This document shows positions 49,844 to 58,280 of a stretch of DNA of 64,000 nt, in pieces; within the stretch, counting starts at the first letter, position 1; the number at the start of each line of letters is the position of its first letter. The DNA comes from Lachnospiraceae bacterium (GTDB taxonomy: Bacteria > Bacillota > Clostridia > Lachnospirales > Lachnospiraceae). A model generated the notes under the pieces. It was not told the DNA's origin. It ran no database searches and was given only the letters and a program-made list of their open reading frames with translations. Location: NCBI GenBank assembly GCA_900168235.1, contig FUZG01000013.1:1-64000 (forward strand). Reading direction: 5' to 3'. The translations under genes and the position numbers were made by a program.

Positions 49844-49951
49844 GTTGAGAGATCGAACCCTTCAGACATCTCTCAACGTAACTTAACCCCTTTATAAATA
49901 TTTATACTCCCCTCACGACGCTGATCATTCCCTGGTCAGCGTCAATCTTTT
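49844..49951 (+). ncRNA. Putative small RNA, about 108 nt
   Basis: It begins about 8 bases after the -10 box, exactly at a 10-bp perfect stem (GTTGAGAGAT at 49844-49853 with ATCTCTCAAC at 49868-49877). An unpaired A/U-rich segment with two C-rich patches (ACCCC, CTCCCCTC) comes next. It ends with the hairpin GACGCTGA/TCAGCGTC (49917-49943) and TCTTTT. Promoter, 5' stem, unpaired C-rich region and terminator are the layout of a trans-acting regulatory RNA; the C-rich patches could pair with Shine-Dalgarno sequences. There is no open reading frame. I do not recognise the family. Confidence 0.7.
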
Positions 49952-50146
49952 GTCTAAAAATATCCCGCTGATCCTTAAACATACAACTAACACGCATACA
50001 ACTTCGTGATGTTTTTTATCCCGTACTATTAAACATCATCCCTTTCATTCGCTGTTAATGCCGTTTTGTGGCTTTCGTTTGTTTTCGTTTTGTGAATCAT
50101 GTCTTATTTATGTATTGATCTTATTTATTCCTGTAGTATATTTGCT

Positions 50147-50168
50147 ACAAAAGAAGTTGTTCTTTTGT
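50147..50168. promoter_or_regulatory. Inverted repeat upstream of the cstA promoter
   Basis: ACAAAAGAA-gttg-TTCTTTTGT has 9-bp perfect arms and ends 13 bp before the -35 box at 50181. It may be an operator for an activator or repressor. The remainder of 49952-50146 shows no gene and no clear structure. Confidence 0.5.
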
Positions 50169-50180
50169 GAAATATTATAG

Positions 50181-50210
50181 TTGAATATGCACAAACGACG
50201 AGTTTATAAT
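50181..50210 (+). promoter_or_regulatory. Promoter of the cstA gene
   Basis: TTGAAT (50181-50186), an 18-base spacer and TATAAT (50205-50210), followed by a leader of about 70 nt to the ATG at 50288. Confidence 0.7.
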
Positions 50211-50287
50211 ATTTTTATAAATTAGGTCTTTGTGGTGATTTTGCCAGTCATCCGGAGACTCACATAATCCAAAGGAGGGTGAAATAT

Positions 50288-51748
50288 ATGTTAAGTTTCT
50301 TTATTTGTTTGTTGATACTTATCGGTGGATATTTCACGTATGGCAAATTTGTTGAAAGTACATTTGGTCCGGATGATCGTGAAACCCCGGCGGTAACGAT
50401 CAACGATGGAGTGGACTATGTGGTGATGCCACAGTGGAAGCTGTTCCTTGTACAGCTCCTGAACATCGCAGGACTCGGCCCCATCTTCGGTGCACTTACA
50501 GGTGCTGAATGGGGACCTGTAGTTTACCTCTGGATCACCTTCGGAACAATCTTCGCAGGTGCCGTACATGACTACTTCTCAGGTATGCTTTCCGAGCGTA
50601 ACAGAGGTTCTTCCATCGCAGAAGTGACCGGTGCTTACCTTGGACACACAATGCAGAACATCATGAGAGTATTCTCAGTAGTTCTCCTTGTTATGGTTGG
50701 TACTGTATTTGCAGTAGGACCTGCAGGACTCCTGGTTGTTCTCTTCAAGAACGGCGGAGCAGGCGGACTCCTCACTTCCGCACCTTTCTGGCTTGCGATC
50801 ATCCTTGTCTATTACTTCATTGCAACATTTATTTCTATTGATAAGGTTATCGGACGCGTATATCCGATCTTCGGTATCTGCCTTATCGTAATGGCAGTCG
50901 GTGTTGCATTCGGAACAATGACAGGCGGATATAAGATGCCTGAACTGTGGTCACACTTCTACAACATGCATCCGAACGGAACTCCTATCTGGTCATTCAT
51001 GTTCATCACAGTTGCATGCGGAGCTATCTCCGGTTTCCATTCAACCCAGTCTCCTATCATGGCTCGCTGCTTAAAGAGTGAGAAACAGGGTCACTTCGTA
51101 TTCTACGGCGCAATGGTTGCTGAAGGTGTCATCGCTCTCGTATGGGCTGCAGCAGGATGCTCAATTTACGAAGTATCCGCACTTGTAGAAGCAGGCGGCG
51201 GAAACTCTTCCACAGTTTACGAGATCTGTAAGACAACTATGGGACCTGTTGGTGTATTCCTTGCAATGCTCGGCGTTATCGCTTGTCCTATCACTTCCGG
51301 TGATACAGCATTCCGTTCCGCAAGACTTACAGTTTCTGACTGGTTCAAGATCGATCAGGATAAGTACGCAAACCGTCTGAAGCTCTGTATCCCGATCCTT
51401 GGCGCAGGCGCTGTCCTTGGTTTCGGTAATACATTCGGCTTCATCGATTACAGCATCATCTGGAGATATTTCAGCTGGACAAACCAGACACTTGCTATGA
51501 TCGTTCTCTGGTCCGCATCAATGTATCTCTTCAAGGAAAAGAAGAATTACTGGATCACAGTTGTACCGGCAACCTTCATGAGTGCTGTATCTGCAACATA
51601 CTTCCTGATGGCTCCTGAGTGTCTGGGACTTATCCCGTTCTTTAAGAACAACACACTCATCGCTTATCCGTGCGGTATCATCGCAGCTATCGTATTTCTT
51701 GGTATTTTTATTTCTACTACCAAAAAGCACGCAGCACACACAGCATAA
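50288..51748 (+). CDS. cstA: CstA family peptide/pyruvate transporter
   Basis: The ATG at 50288 (486 residues) has AAAGGAGG upstream; a GTG at 50279 overlaps that site. It is a polytopic membrane protein with about 14 helices. CstA motifs include WGPVVYLWITFGTIFAGAVHDYFSGMLSERNRG (read in parts), the FHSTQSP motif, GVIACPITSGDTAFRSARL and FGFIDYSIIWRYFSWTNQ. It is shorter than the 700-residue E. coli CstA, as is usual in Firmicutes. The family takes up peptides or pyruvate during carbon starvation; the exact substrate is unknown. Confidence 0.93.
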   Translation: MLSFFICLLILIGGYFTYGKFVESTFGPDDRETPAVTINDGVDYVVMPQWKLFLVQLLNIAGLGPIFGALTGAEWGPVVYLWITFGTIFAGAVHDYFSGMLSERNRGSSIAEVTGAYLGHTMQNIMRVFSVVLLVMVGTVFAVGPAGLLVVLFKNGGAGGLLTSAPFWLAIILVYYFIATFISIDKVIGRVYPIFGICLIVMAVGVAFGTMTGGYKMPELWSHFYNMHPNGTPIWSFMFITVACGAISGFHSTQSPIMARCLKSEKQGHFVFYGAMVAEGVIALVWAAAGCSIYEVSALVEAGGGNSSTVYEICKTTMGPVGVFLAMLGVIACPITSGDTAFRSARLTVSDWFKIDQDKYANRLKLCIPILGAGAVLGFGNTFGFIDYSIIWRYFSWTNQTLAMIVLWSASMYLFKEKKNYWITVVPATFMSAVSATYFLMAPECLGLIPFFKNNTLIAYPCGIIAAIVFLGIFISTTKKHAAHTA

Positions 51749-51802
51749 ATAAACCGTAAAAAGAGTTAGGCTGACGCGATTTACACAAATATTCAGCAAC
51801 AG

Positions 51803-51835
51803 AAAGGGGGAGTGACATTCCACTCTCCCTTTTTT
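51803..51835 (+). terminator. Terminator of cstA
   Basis: GGGGGAGTG and CACTCTCCC pair (one G-T), flanked by AAA and TTTTTT. Confidence 0.9.
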
Positions 51836-51858
51836 CAACAAGTTAAGGGGGTTTTACC

Positions 51859-52872
51859 ATGATAATTTCACCCAGACCTCTCGGAGCATCTTCCCTTTCC
51901 CGCGAAGTGCTTGCAGAAGATAAAAAGAACGCGCAGAAGATCGGTCCCTGCGGACTCGGAGATAAAGCCATCTACTTAAACAGCTTCTTCTTTTCACGGG
52001 TCTTTTACGCAGAATACAGCAAGATCGACCGCATTTTTAAGCGCGTAGCCATAAGCAAAGGCGGATTTACAGGAAAAGGCATCTTCGCTTCGATCCCTTA
52101 CCTCGTTGTATTATTCAAAAACGGCACTGAGCAGCAGTGCAACTTCAAATATGAAGAACAGGTGGACCAGCTCCTGAACCTTTTCTCAGAAAAGCACCCT
52201 GACATAAAGACCATAAGCCGTGACGCCGAGAGAAGGCTTGCCGCTGCCGCAGAAAAAGAGAAAGCCCGTTACCTGAAGGAACTCTCTCCCGAAGCAGAAG
52301 CCTCTGTCGCAACACTGCGGGGCGCACAGAATATCCTCAATGCCAGAAAAGAGCTGTCCGACAACCTTGCCTATTCCGCAAAATTAAAGAGGACACTGGA
52401 TTCCATCAATCCCACCTACCGCATAACTGCGGTGCTCATTTTCCTCGCAGCCATCGGTTCCGCAGTTTTTGGAATTTACACTGTCATGACCAAAGGTCTG
52501 CAGGACGGAGCCCTGTTCGTGCTTTTCGGTATCGCATTTATCCTTTTTGTTATGTCAACCAAAGTGCTTCCATCCGGCAGAAATAACAAACAGTACGGCG
52601 ATAACCGCTACACAGGCGCTTTTTCCGACATGGAAGAATACTTACAGAACAGCGGTGAGTTCCCTATCCCCGCAGCCTATGCTCATCCAATCGTGATCAC
52701 GAGACTTATCCGTGTCATCCGTGAAGGACGTGCAAAGAGCGTACAGAAAGCTCTTGAAGTCGAAAAGAACAACCTGAAAGCATTAAATCCCAGTGTCCGC
52801 GTGACACAGGAAGAACACGATGAAGTCGTGATCGTAAAACCGCTTTTCACAGTTGTAGATTATAAATATTAA
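51859..52872 (+). CDS. Uncharacterised protein with PH-like N-terminus and two membrane helices
   Basis: I do not recognise a named family for this 337-residue protein. The N-terminal 115 residues contain KAIYLNSFFFSRVFYAEYSKI...VLFKNGTEQQCNF, a run of strands and a helix like bacterial PH domains. A charged, probably coiled-coil region (about 120-180) follows. Then come two transmembrane helices (about 195-215 and 220-238) and a soluble C-terminus with VITRLIRVIREGRAKSVQKALEVEK. It has no signal peptide; the topology suggests both ends in the cytosol. It follows cstA after a terminator and has its own GGGGG site; linkage to cstA function is unproven. Confidence 0.65.
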   Translation: MIISPRPLGASSLSREVLAEDKKNAQKIGPCGLGDKAIYLNSFFFSRVFYAEYSKIDRIFKRVAISKGGFTGKGIFASIPYLVVLFKNGTEQQCNFKYEEQVDQLLNLFSEKHPDIKTISRDAERRLAAAAEKEKARYLKELSPEAEASVATLRGAQNILNARKELSDNLAYSAKLKRTLDSINPTYRITAVLIFLAAIGSAVFGIYTVMTKGLQDGALFVLFGIAFILFVMSTKVLPSGRNNKQYGDNRYTGAFSDMEEYLQNSGEFPIPAAYAHPIVITRLIRVIREGRAKSVQKALEVEKNNLKALNPSVRVTQEEHDEVVIVKPLFTVVDYKY

Positions 52873-52896
52873 GTAAAAAGCCATTACCTATTTACT

Positions 52897-52948
52897 AAAA
52901 AACTCTCCGTTGAAAGCCTGTTGTCACGGCTTCTTCGGAGAGTTTTTT
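52897..52948. terminator. Bidirectional terminator
   Basis: AAAAAACTCTCCG and CGGAGAGTTTTTT, with an inner AAGCC/GGCTT stem, lie between the convergent genes ending at 52872 (+) and 52952 (-). Confidence 0.93.
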
Positions 52949-52951
52949 AAT

Positions 52952-53959
52952 CTATTCTGTTTTACCTGCACGGCGCTTTACTTTTTGAAGCTGTGCAGTG
53001 TTCCGCTCCCAGAATACACCGTCCGTGTATCCCTGAATCGAGTTATCCGCTTCTGCCATTTCAAGCCTTTTCTCTGCCCATGCGCAGTACAGCGGATTCT
53101 GTTCAATATCTATAAAATGTCTGCCGAGCTTCTTTGCCGTGACTCCCGTGGAACCTGAACCTGCGAAGGGATCCAGCACCAGATCGCCCTCAGAGGAGCT
53201 GGCAAGGATCAGCTTCGCCAGAAGCTTCTCAGGCTTCTGCGTGGGATGGGCTGTGTTTTCCGGCATAGACCAGTAAGGGATAGAAATATCATCCCAAAAA
53301 TTTGAAGGATAGGTATTTCTGAAATTTCCTTCCCCTGTCTCCTCCCAGTCCTTTGGCTGACCGTTCTGACGGTAGGGTGCGATGACCTTGCGCCGTACTT
53401 TTACATCCTCTACATGAAACTGGTAATCCCCTGAAACGGTGGCGTACCATATGTCTTCCATGCCGTTCTTCCAGTTTGTGAGCGCGCCTCTCCCCTTTTC
53501 TCTCTGCCAGGTTATCCTGTTTCTCACCTGAAAATGCTTATTCATCAGCGGTCCGATGACCATGCTGGAGAGCCAGTCACAGCAGACATAGACAGATGCA
53601 TTCTTTTTTAGAAGAGGCTTCACTGCGAGGATCCACTGTTCTGTATATTCCGCGTATTCATTGTCTCCGGTCTTACGGAATTTCTTTCCATTAAAGTCCT
53701 TATCTAAATTGTAGGGCGGATCTACGATTAAAAGATCAACCGATTCCTTCGGGATGGACCGCAGTACGCGGAACGTATCCCCGAGAATAGTCTTATCGAT
53801 CAATCGGCTGAGCTCTATCTCTTTAATACTCTTTTTTTCAGACGAAGGAGATTCCTTATCGAAATCAAACGCACGATCAATGTATTCCTGCCCTTCTTCA
53901 AGAGAAAAGTCTATAGTCTTATTTTTCCCTGCCTTCTGCTTTTTCCCGGTATCACTCAT
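52952..53959 (-). CDS. Site-specific DNA methyltransferase, beta class (N6-adenine or N4-cytosine)
   Basis: The start at 53959 gives 335 residues. The catalytic motif IV LLIVDPPYNLD comes first, then a target-recognition region, then motif I VLDPFAGSGSTGVTAKKLGR. This order defines the beta class, which makes N6-methyladenine or N4-methylcytosine. An 85-residue basic N-terminal part precedes motif IV. No restriction enzyme or specificity subunit is nearby, so it is an orphan or solitary methyltransferase. A longer frame to 54034 would run through the palindromic region upstream and is unlikely. The recognition sequence cannot be read from this. Confidence 0.92.
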   Translation of the reverse strand: MSDTGKKQKAGKNKTIDFSLEEGQEYIDRAFDFDKESPSSEKKSIKEIELSRLIDKTILGDTFRVLRSIPKESVDLLIVDPPYNLDKDFNGKKFRKTGDNEYAEYTEQWILAVKPLLKKNASVYVCCDWLSSMVIGPLMNKHFQVRNRITWQREKGRGALTNWKNGMEDIWYATVSGDYQFHVEDVKVRRKVIAPYRQNGQPKDWEETGEGNFRNTYPSNFWDDISIPYWSMPENTAHPTQKPEKLLAKLILASSSEGDLVLDPFAGSGSTGVTAKKLGRHFIDIEQNPLYCAWAEKRLEMAEADNSIQGYTDGVFWERNTAQLQKVKRRAGKTE

Positions 53960-53970
53960 TACTGCCGGTC

Positions 53971-54132
53971 CCCCAATACATTTATTGTTACTGTTCACTC
54001 GCTTACAGCTCGCTCCAGTAACGGATTTTGCCAATTAAATCGCCTCTGGCGATGGGCAAAATCCAATGGCTCGCCTTCGTTATTGGGGCATAACTGCGCA
54101 GCGTAGTGCGCAGTTTGCCTCTGAACAGTAAC
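53971..54132. repeat. Interleaved and nested inverted repeats (about 160 bp)
   Basis: At least four arm pairs occur: CCCCAATA (53971-53978) with TATTGGGG (54081-54088); GTTACTGTTCA (53987-53997) with TGAACAGTAAC (54122-54132); GGATTTTGCC (54023-54032) with GGCAAAATCC (54055-54064), which encloses ATCGCC-tct-GGCGAT; and AACTGCGCA (54092-54100) with TGCGCAGTT (54107-54115). The first two pairs cross each other. The region lies between divergent genes. From 54133 to 54347 I see an A/T-rich stretch that should hold the chemoreceptor promoter, but no clear boxes. Confidence 0.8.
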
Positions 54133-54347
54133 CATTTATTCTTAGTCTATGATAGCATACATTATCCATCAGAAGGTGACACGAATATATCCGCATAGTT
54201 AAATGTCTGTACTCCGATTAGATCATTGAACGTTTTTTTAAACATAACTGCCCGTATAAAAAATGAAAAAAATATAATCTTAAGCCTTATTTCATCCGAT
54301 TCTTTACTTAGTGTGGGCTTACAGAGGGGATGTAAGAGGGGTGACTT

Positions 54348-56063
54348 ATGGTTAAACGATCAAAGAAACTTGTCGGCGAAATCCTAAAAATAGCATTAAC
54401 AGGTACGGTTCTGCTCTCCGTTATCCTCACATGCTATGGAATCAGTTCTATTAACACAGCTTATATGAACTCTTTCTCCGAAGAACTTCGTGCTGCTGCA
54501 ATCCAGCTCCGTGACGAAGTGACTCATGAATGGGACGGAGACTGGAGCATAGATCCAAACGGTATCCTGCTGAAAGGCGGGCAGGATATTCACGACGAAT
54601 ATGAATCCCAATTTGACGGTCTCCATCAGGATACCGGTGTTCAATACACCTTATTCAAGGGAGACACCAGATATATCACCACCATGAAGGATGCCAACGG
54701 AAACCGTATGGAGGGCACAAAAGCCAGCGATACGGTTATCCAGACTGTCCTTAAAGAAGGAAAAGAATACCTTGCAGCAAATTTCAAGATCGCAAATCAG
54801 GACTGGTATGCTTATTACTGTCCGCTGAAAAACTCTGACGGATCTGTAATAGGAATGGTTTTTGCAGGTCGTCCTTCTGAGAGTGTTGTTAATAAGATAA
54901 GAAGCATTGCGCTTATCATGATCCTGATCGCTGTTGTGATCATGCTTATCATAATCACAACAGGTATTTATCTCCTCAAAGTATCATCCGCAGCTATGAG
55001 CGACATTGTTTCAGGTCTCAGTAAACTGTCCGACGGTGATCTAAGCTTTGAATTTACACCAAAGACCATTGCCAGACGGGATGAACTTGGAGTTATCGCA
55101 GACAACGCCATGGCTCTTAGGGATAAATTAAGAGATGTCATTTCGACAACTCTTGAAATGTCTAGTGAAGTAAGTACTTCCGGAAATGACCTTTCCGAAG
55201 CAGCCGGAGTTGCATCCGAGTCCTCCACTCAGGTTACAGGCGCAATAGATGAGATCAGTCAGAGTGCTGTCCATCAGGCAGAGATCGTTGAAAGCTCTGT
55301 CCGCAATACAACAGAGATCGAGACAAATATCGAAGGCATCACAGGAAGCGTATCTACTCTATCTGACGCAACCAAAGAAATGTTTGAAGCGACAGAGCGT
55401 ACAGTAGAAGCCCTGAAGAGACTTGAAAGCCAGAATCAGGAAGTTATGAAGTCCATGAAGGAGATCGACAGCCAGATCAGGCTCACAAATGATGCCGTTA
55501 CAAATATCGCAGAAGCATCTAATGTGATAACAAGCATCTCAAGCCAGACCAACCTCCTTGCTCTCAATGCCTCGATCGAGGCTGCACGTGCAGGCGAAGT
55601 CGGCAAGGGCTTTGCCGTAGTTGCAACCGAGATCGGATCCCTTGCAGATCAGTCGGGAGAGGCTGCTGTATCCATTAAAAAGGTTGTTGGAAATCTTGTT
55701 TCCGAATCGCAAAAGTCGGTTGACATAATTGCGAAGCTGAACGAAGGTCTGAAAGCCCAGAACGAACAATTCACCTCTACCAAGGGTGATATGAACGGAA
55801 TGGTAGATAATGTTAAGTGCGTAGAAAGCGGAACCGCTGATATCTCAGACAAACTGAACCTGCTGAATAAGTCCAAAGAAAATCTCGGAAGCCTGATCTC
55901 CGATCTGTCATCCATATCCGAGGAAAATGCAGCATCGGCTCAGGAAACCAACTCTCTCATGCACGAACTTAACACGACATTTGGAAAGATCACTGCTTCT
56001 GCTTCATCACTTCGTGAACTGGCCACAAACCTTAATGACGAAGTAAACTACTTCAAAGTTTAA
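54348..56063 (+). CDS. Methyl-accepting chemotaxis protein
   Basis: The 571-residue chemoreceptor has an N-terminal membrane helix (about 12-32), an extracellular single-Cache-like sensor (about 33-185, with TGVQYTLFKGDTRY and WYAYYCPLKNSDGSVIGMVFAG), a second helix (about 190-210), a HAMP domain and a long signalling coiled coil. The hairpin tip is NASIEAARAGEVGKGFAVVATEI, read in parts. The sensor resembles those that bind small organic acids or amino acids, but the ligand is unknown. GAGGGG precedes the ATG. It suggests that the host is, or recently was, motile. Confidence 0.95.
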   Translation: MVKRSKKLVGEILKIALTGTVLLSVILTCYGISSINTAYMNSFSEELRAAAIQLRDEVTHEWDGDWSIDPNGILLKGGQDIHDEYESQFDGLHQDTGVQYTLFKGDTRYITTMKDANGNRMEGTKASDTVIQTVLKEGKEYLAANFKIANQDWYAYYCPLKNSDGSVIGMVFAGRPSESVVNKIRSIALIMILIAVVIMLIIITTGIYLLKVSSAAMSDIVSGLSKLSDGDLSFEFTPKTIARRDELGVIADNAMALRDKLRDVISTTLEMSSEVSTSGNDLSEAAGVASESSTQVTGAIDEISQSAVHQAEIVESSVRNTTEIETNIEGITGSVSTLSDATKEMFEATERTVEALKRLESQNQEVMKSMKEIDSQIRLTNDAVTNIAEASNVITSISSQTNLLALNASIEAARAGEVGKGFAVVATEIGSLADQSGEAAVSIKKVVGNLVSESQKSVDIIAKLNEGLKAQNEQFTSTKGDMNGMVDNVKCVESGTADISDKLNLLNKSKENLGSLISDLSSISEENAASAQETNSLMHELNTTFGKITASASSLRELATNLNDEVNYFKV

Positions 56064-56076
56064 TTCAGGTATTACT

Positions 56077-56122
56077 AAACCCGATGCCGAAAAGAAACTT
56101 CTCCTTCGGCACCGGGTCTTTT
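56077..56122. terminator. Terminator after the chemoreceptor gene
   Basis: ACCCGATGCCGAA pairs with TTCGGCACCGGGT, followed by CTTTT on the plus strand; the convergent gene ends at 56126. Confidence 0.9.
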
Positions 56123-56125
56123 AAG

Positions 56126-56710
56126 TCAGTGAACTGCAAGGAATATGAGCGTCACCGCATAGATCACCATGAGTGTCGGCACGAGTCCCTTTATGAAATT
56201 TTTCATATCCTGCGAACTCATCGTCATGTGGAACAGGATACTTATAAAAAGATAGATAAAAAGCGGATAATGCCACCAGAGCGTAAGTTTCTGCCAGATT
56301 TTCAGATACATTAAACTGAGACTGATCCCGCCGCATATCACAGGTGCTACAGCAGATGCCGAATACTGGAGCGAGCGGAAAAAGATATTTCCCCTCGGGA
56401 TAAATTCCACCTGTCCCAGAGTCTCTCCCTTAGGAAAAAGCGTTATCTTCGTGACCTTTGCTCCTGTAACCGCAGCGATCAGCGCATGCGCAAATTCATG
56501 ATGGATCGTTCCGGGATATGTCACGTAATTCCGTATTACAAATGCCGGTCCGGGACCTGTGACCTTTCCGATAACAGCAGTCAGTATATCAGCAATTACT
56601 CTGATGATATTTCCAAAGGAAAGTACCAGAAACGGGATAATGATCGTCCACGCAAGGGCTTCCGTAAAAATATTGTCCGGAACATGTATAAGATGCAGTA
56701 ATTCACTCAT
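56126..56710 (-). CDS. Small M50-like membrane metalloprotease family protein
   Basis: The 194-residue protein has about five transmembrane helices and a zinc-binding HEFAH motif at residues 71-75, as in site-2 proteases. The following GAKVTKITLFPKGETLGQVEFIP is like the family. The second M50 motif (N-P-D-G) that supplies the third ligand is not visible, so it may be inactive, or bind zinc in another way. CAGGAG precedes the ATG. The neighbour genes give no hint of a substrate. Confidence 0.72.
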   Translation of the reverse strand: MSELLHLIHVPDNIFTEALAWTIIIPFLVLSFGNIIRVIADILTAVIGKVTGPGPAFVIRNYVTYPGTIHHEFAHALIAAVTGAKVTKITLFPKGETLGQVEFIPRGNIFFRSLQYSASAVAPVICGGISLSLMYLKIWQKLTLWWHYPLFIYLFISILFHMTMSSQDMKNFIKGLVPTLMVIYAVTLIFLAVH

Positions 56711-56862
56711 TTTTTTCTCCTGTTTTTAATGCTGTCCGGAGAATTATTTTTATACGGACATCATATGATACGGATTCAAATGTCGCACGAAAATCATCCT
56801 CTGTCAAGGAATCCCCTTTTGTGCTAAAATCGTGGGAACGGCAAAATGGAGGAACACAATAG

Positions 56863-58227
56863 ATGGAAAAAACAAAAGAAAACAAGATGGGCACCATGCC
56901 CATAAATAAACTGATCTTAACAATGTCTGTCCCTATGATGATATCTATGCTGGTTCAGGCACTGTATAACATCGTTGACTCGATATATGTTTCTCAGATA
57001 AACGAGCATGCCCTCACCGCAGTTTCTCTGATATTCCCCATGCAGATGCTTATGATCGCATTCGGAACCGGTCTCGGTGTCGGATTCTCATCGCTTTTAT
57101 CCCGTTCTCTCGGAGAAAAAAATCAGGAATACGTTGATAAAAGCGCCATGAACGGACTTTTCCTTGAGATCTGTGCTGCGATCATTTTTTTTATCATCGG
57201 AATGACCCTGCCTGAATTTTTCATGCGAACCCAGACTGATGATGCCGAGATCGTGGAATATGGTATCCAGTACATGTCAATTATATGCAGATGCTCTATC
57301 TTCCTCTTTTTCCAGATGAGCTTTGAGCGTCTCCTTCAGTCCACAGGAAAAACCATTTTTACCATGATCACCCAGTCACTTGGTGCAGTTATAAATATCA
57401 TTCTGGACCCGATACTGATCTTCGGTCTCTATGGTTTCCCGAAGCTCGGCGTGAGCGGAGCTGCTGTCGCAACGATCTTTGGCCAGAGCGCTGCAGGTAT
57501 CCTTGCGATCATCTTTAACCTCAAGATAAATAAGGAAGTTCACTTCCACGTAAAGAATTTCAAGCCGGATCCTCATATCATAAAAGAGATCTTTGTTGTC
57601 GGAATACCGTCGATCATCATGCAGGCTATCGGTTCTGTCATGACATACGGTATGAACCAGATCCTTATCTCCTTCACGACTACCGCGTCAGCTGTATTCG
57701 GAGTTTACTTCAAGATAAACAGCTTTATCTTTATGCCGGTATTTGGTCTGAATAATGGTCTGGTCCCTGTCCTCGCCTTTAATTTCGGTGCAGGCAAAAA
57801 ATCACGAATGAGCAAGGCTTTCCGCCTCGGAATCATGTACGCATTCATCATCATGACCTTTGGAACCATACTGTTCCTCACGCTCCCGGGATTCTTCCTG
57901 TCACTCTTTAATGCATCTGAGGACATGCTGACAATAGGTATCCCTGCCCTCCGTATAATCAGCATAAGTTTCCCGCTCGCTGCAGTCAGCATCATCTGCG
58001 GATCTCTATTTCAGGCGCTTGGAAACGGCATCTATTCCATGATCACATCGTTCCTCCGTCAGCTCATCGTGCTGCTCCCTGCGGCATATCTCCTGTCCCT
58101 TACAGGAGTTCTCAGAAATGTATGGTGGTCATACGTCATCGCAGAAGTATTTGCACTGATGCTCTCCATGTTTTTCCTTAAGAGGATCTACAGCACCACC
58201 ATTGCAAAAATGGATATAAACGAATAA
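56863..58227 (+). CDS. MATE family efflux transporter
   Basis: The 454-residue protein has twelve transmembrane helices in two bundles. Typical stretches are PMMISMLVQALYNIVDSIYVSQI (read in parts) near the N-terminus and GLNNGLVPVLAFNFGAGKKSRM at the start of the second half. MATE pumps export cationic drugs or metabolites with Na+ or H+. GGAGG precedes the ATG. A terminator follows. Confidence 0.94.
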   Translation: MEKTKENKMGTMPINKLILTMSVPMMISMLVQALYNIVDSIYVSQINEHALTAVSLIFPMQMLMIAFGTGLGVGFSSLLSRSLGEKNQEYVDKSAMNGLFLEICAAIIFFIIGMTLPEFFMRTQTDDAEIVEYGIQYMSIICRCSIFLFFQMSFERLLQSTGKTIFTMITQSLGAVINIILDPILIFGLYGFPKLGVSGAAVATIFGQSAAGILAIIFNLKINKEVHFHVKNFKPDPHIIKEIFVVGIPSIIMQAIGSVMTYGMNQILISFTTTASAVFGVYFKINSFIFMPVFGLNNGLVPVLAFNFGAGKKSRMSKAFRLGIMYAFIIMTFGTILFLTLPGFFLSLFNASEDMLTIGIPALRIISISFPLAAVSIICGSLFQALGNGIYSMITSFLRQLIVLLPAAYLLSLTGVLRNVWWSYVIAEVFALMLSMFFLKRIYSTTIAKMDINE

Positions 58228-58244
58228 CTACATTTAAAAAGAAT

Positions 58245-58280
58245 CGGGCGATGGTTTACATAACCTTCGCCCGTTTTTTT
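58245..58280. terminator. Bidirectional terminator between MATE and amidase genes
   Basis: CGGGCGA and TCGCCCG form the stem (58245-58273), followed by TTTTTTT on the plus strand; an A run precedes it. It touches the stop codon of the convergent amidase gene. Confidence 0.9.

Noticed and set aside
54240-54320. A sigma-28 type promoter for the chemoreceptor
   Set aside because: CCGATTCT is present, but no TAAA-like box is found at the 15-base distance required.
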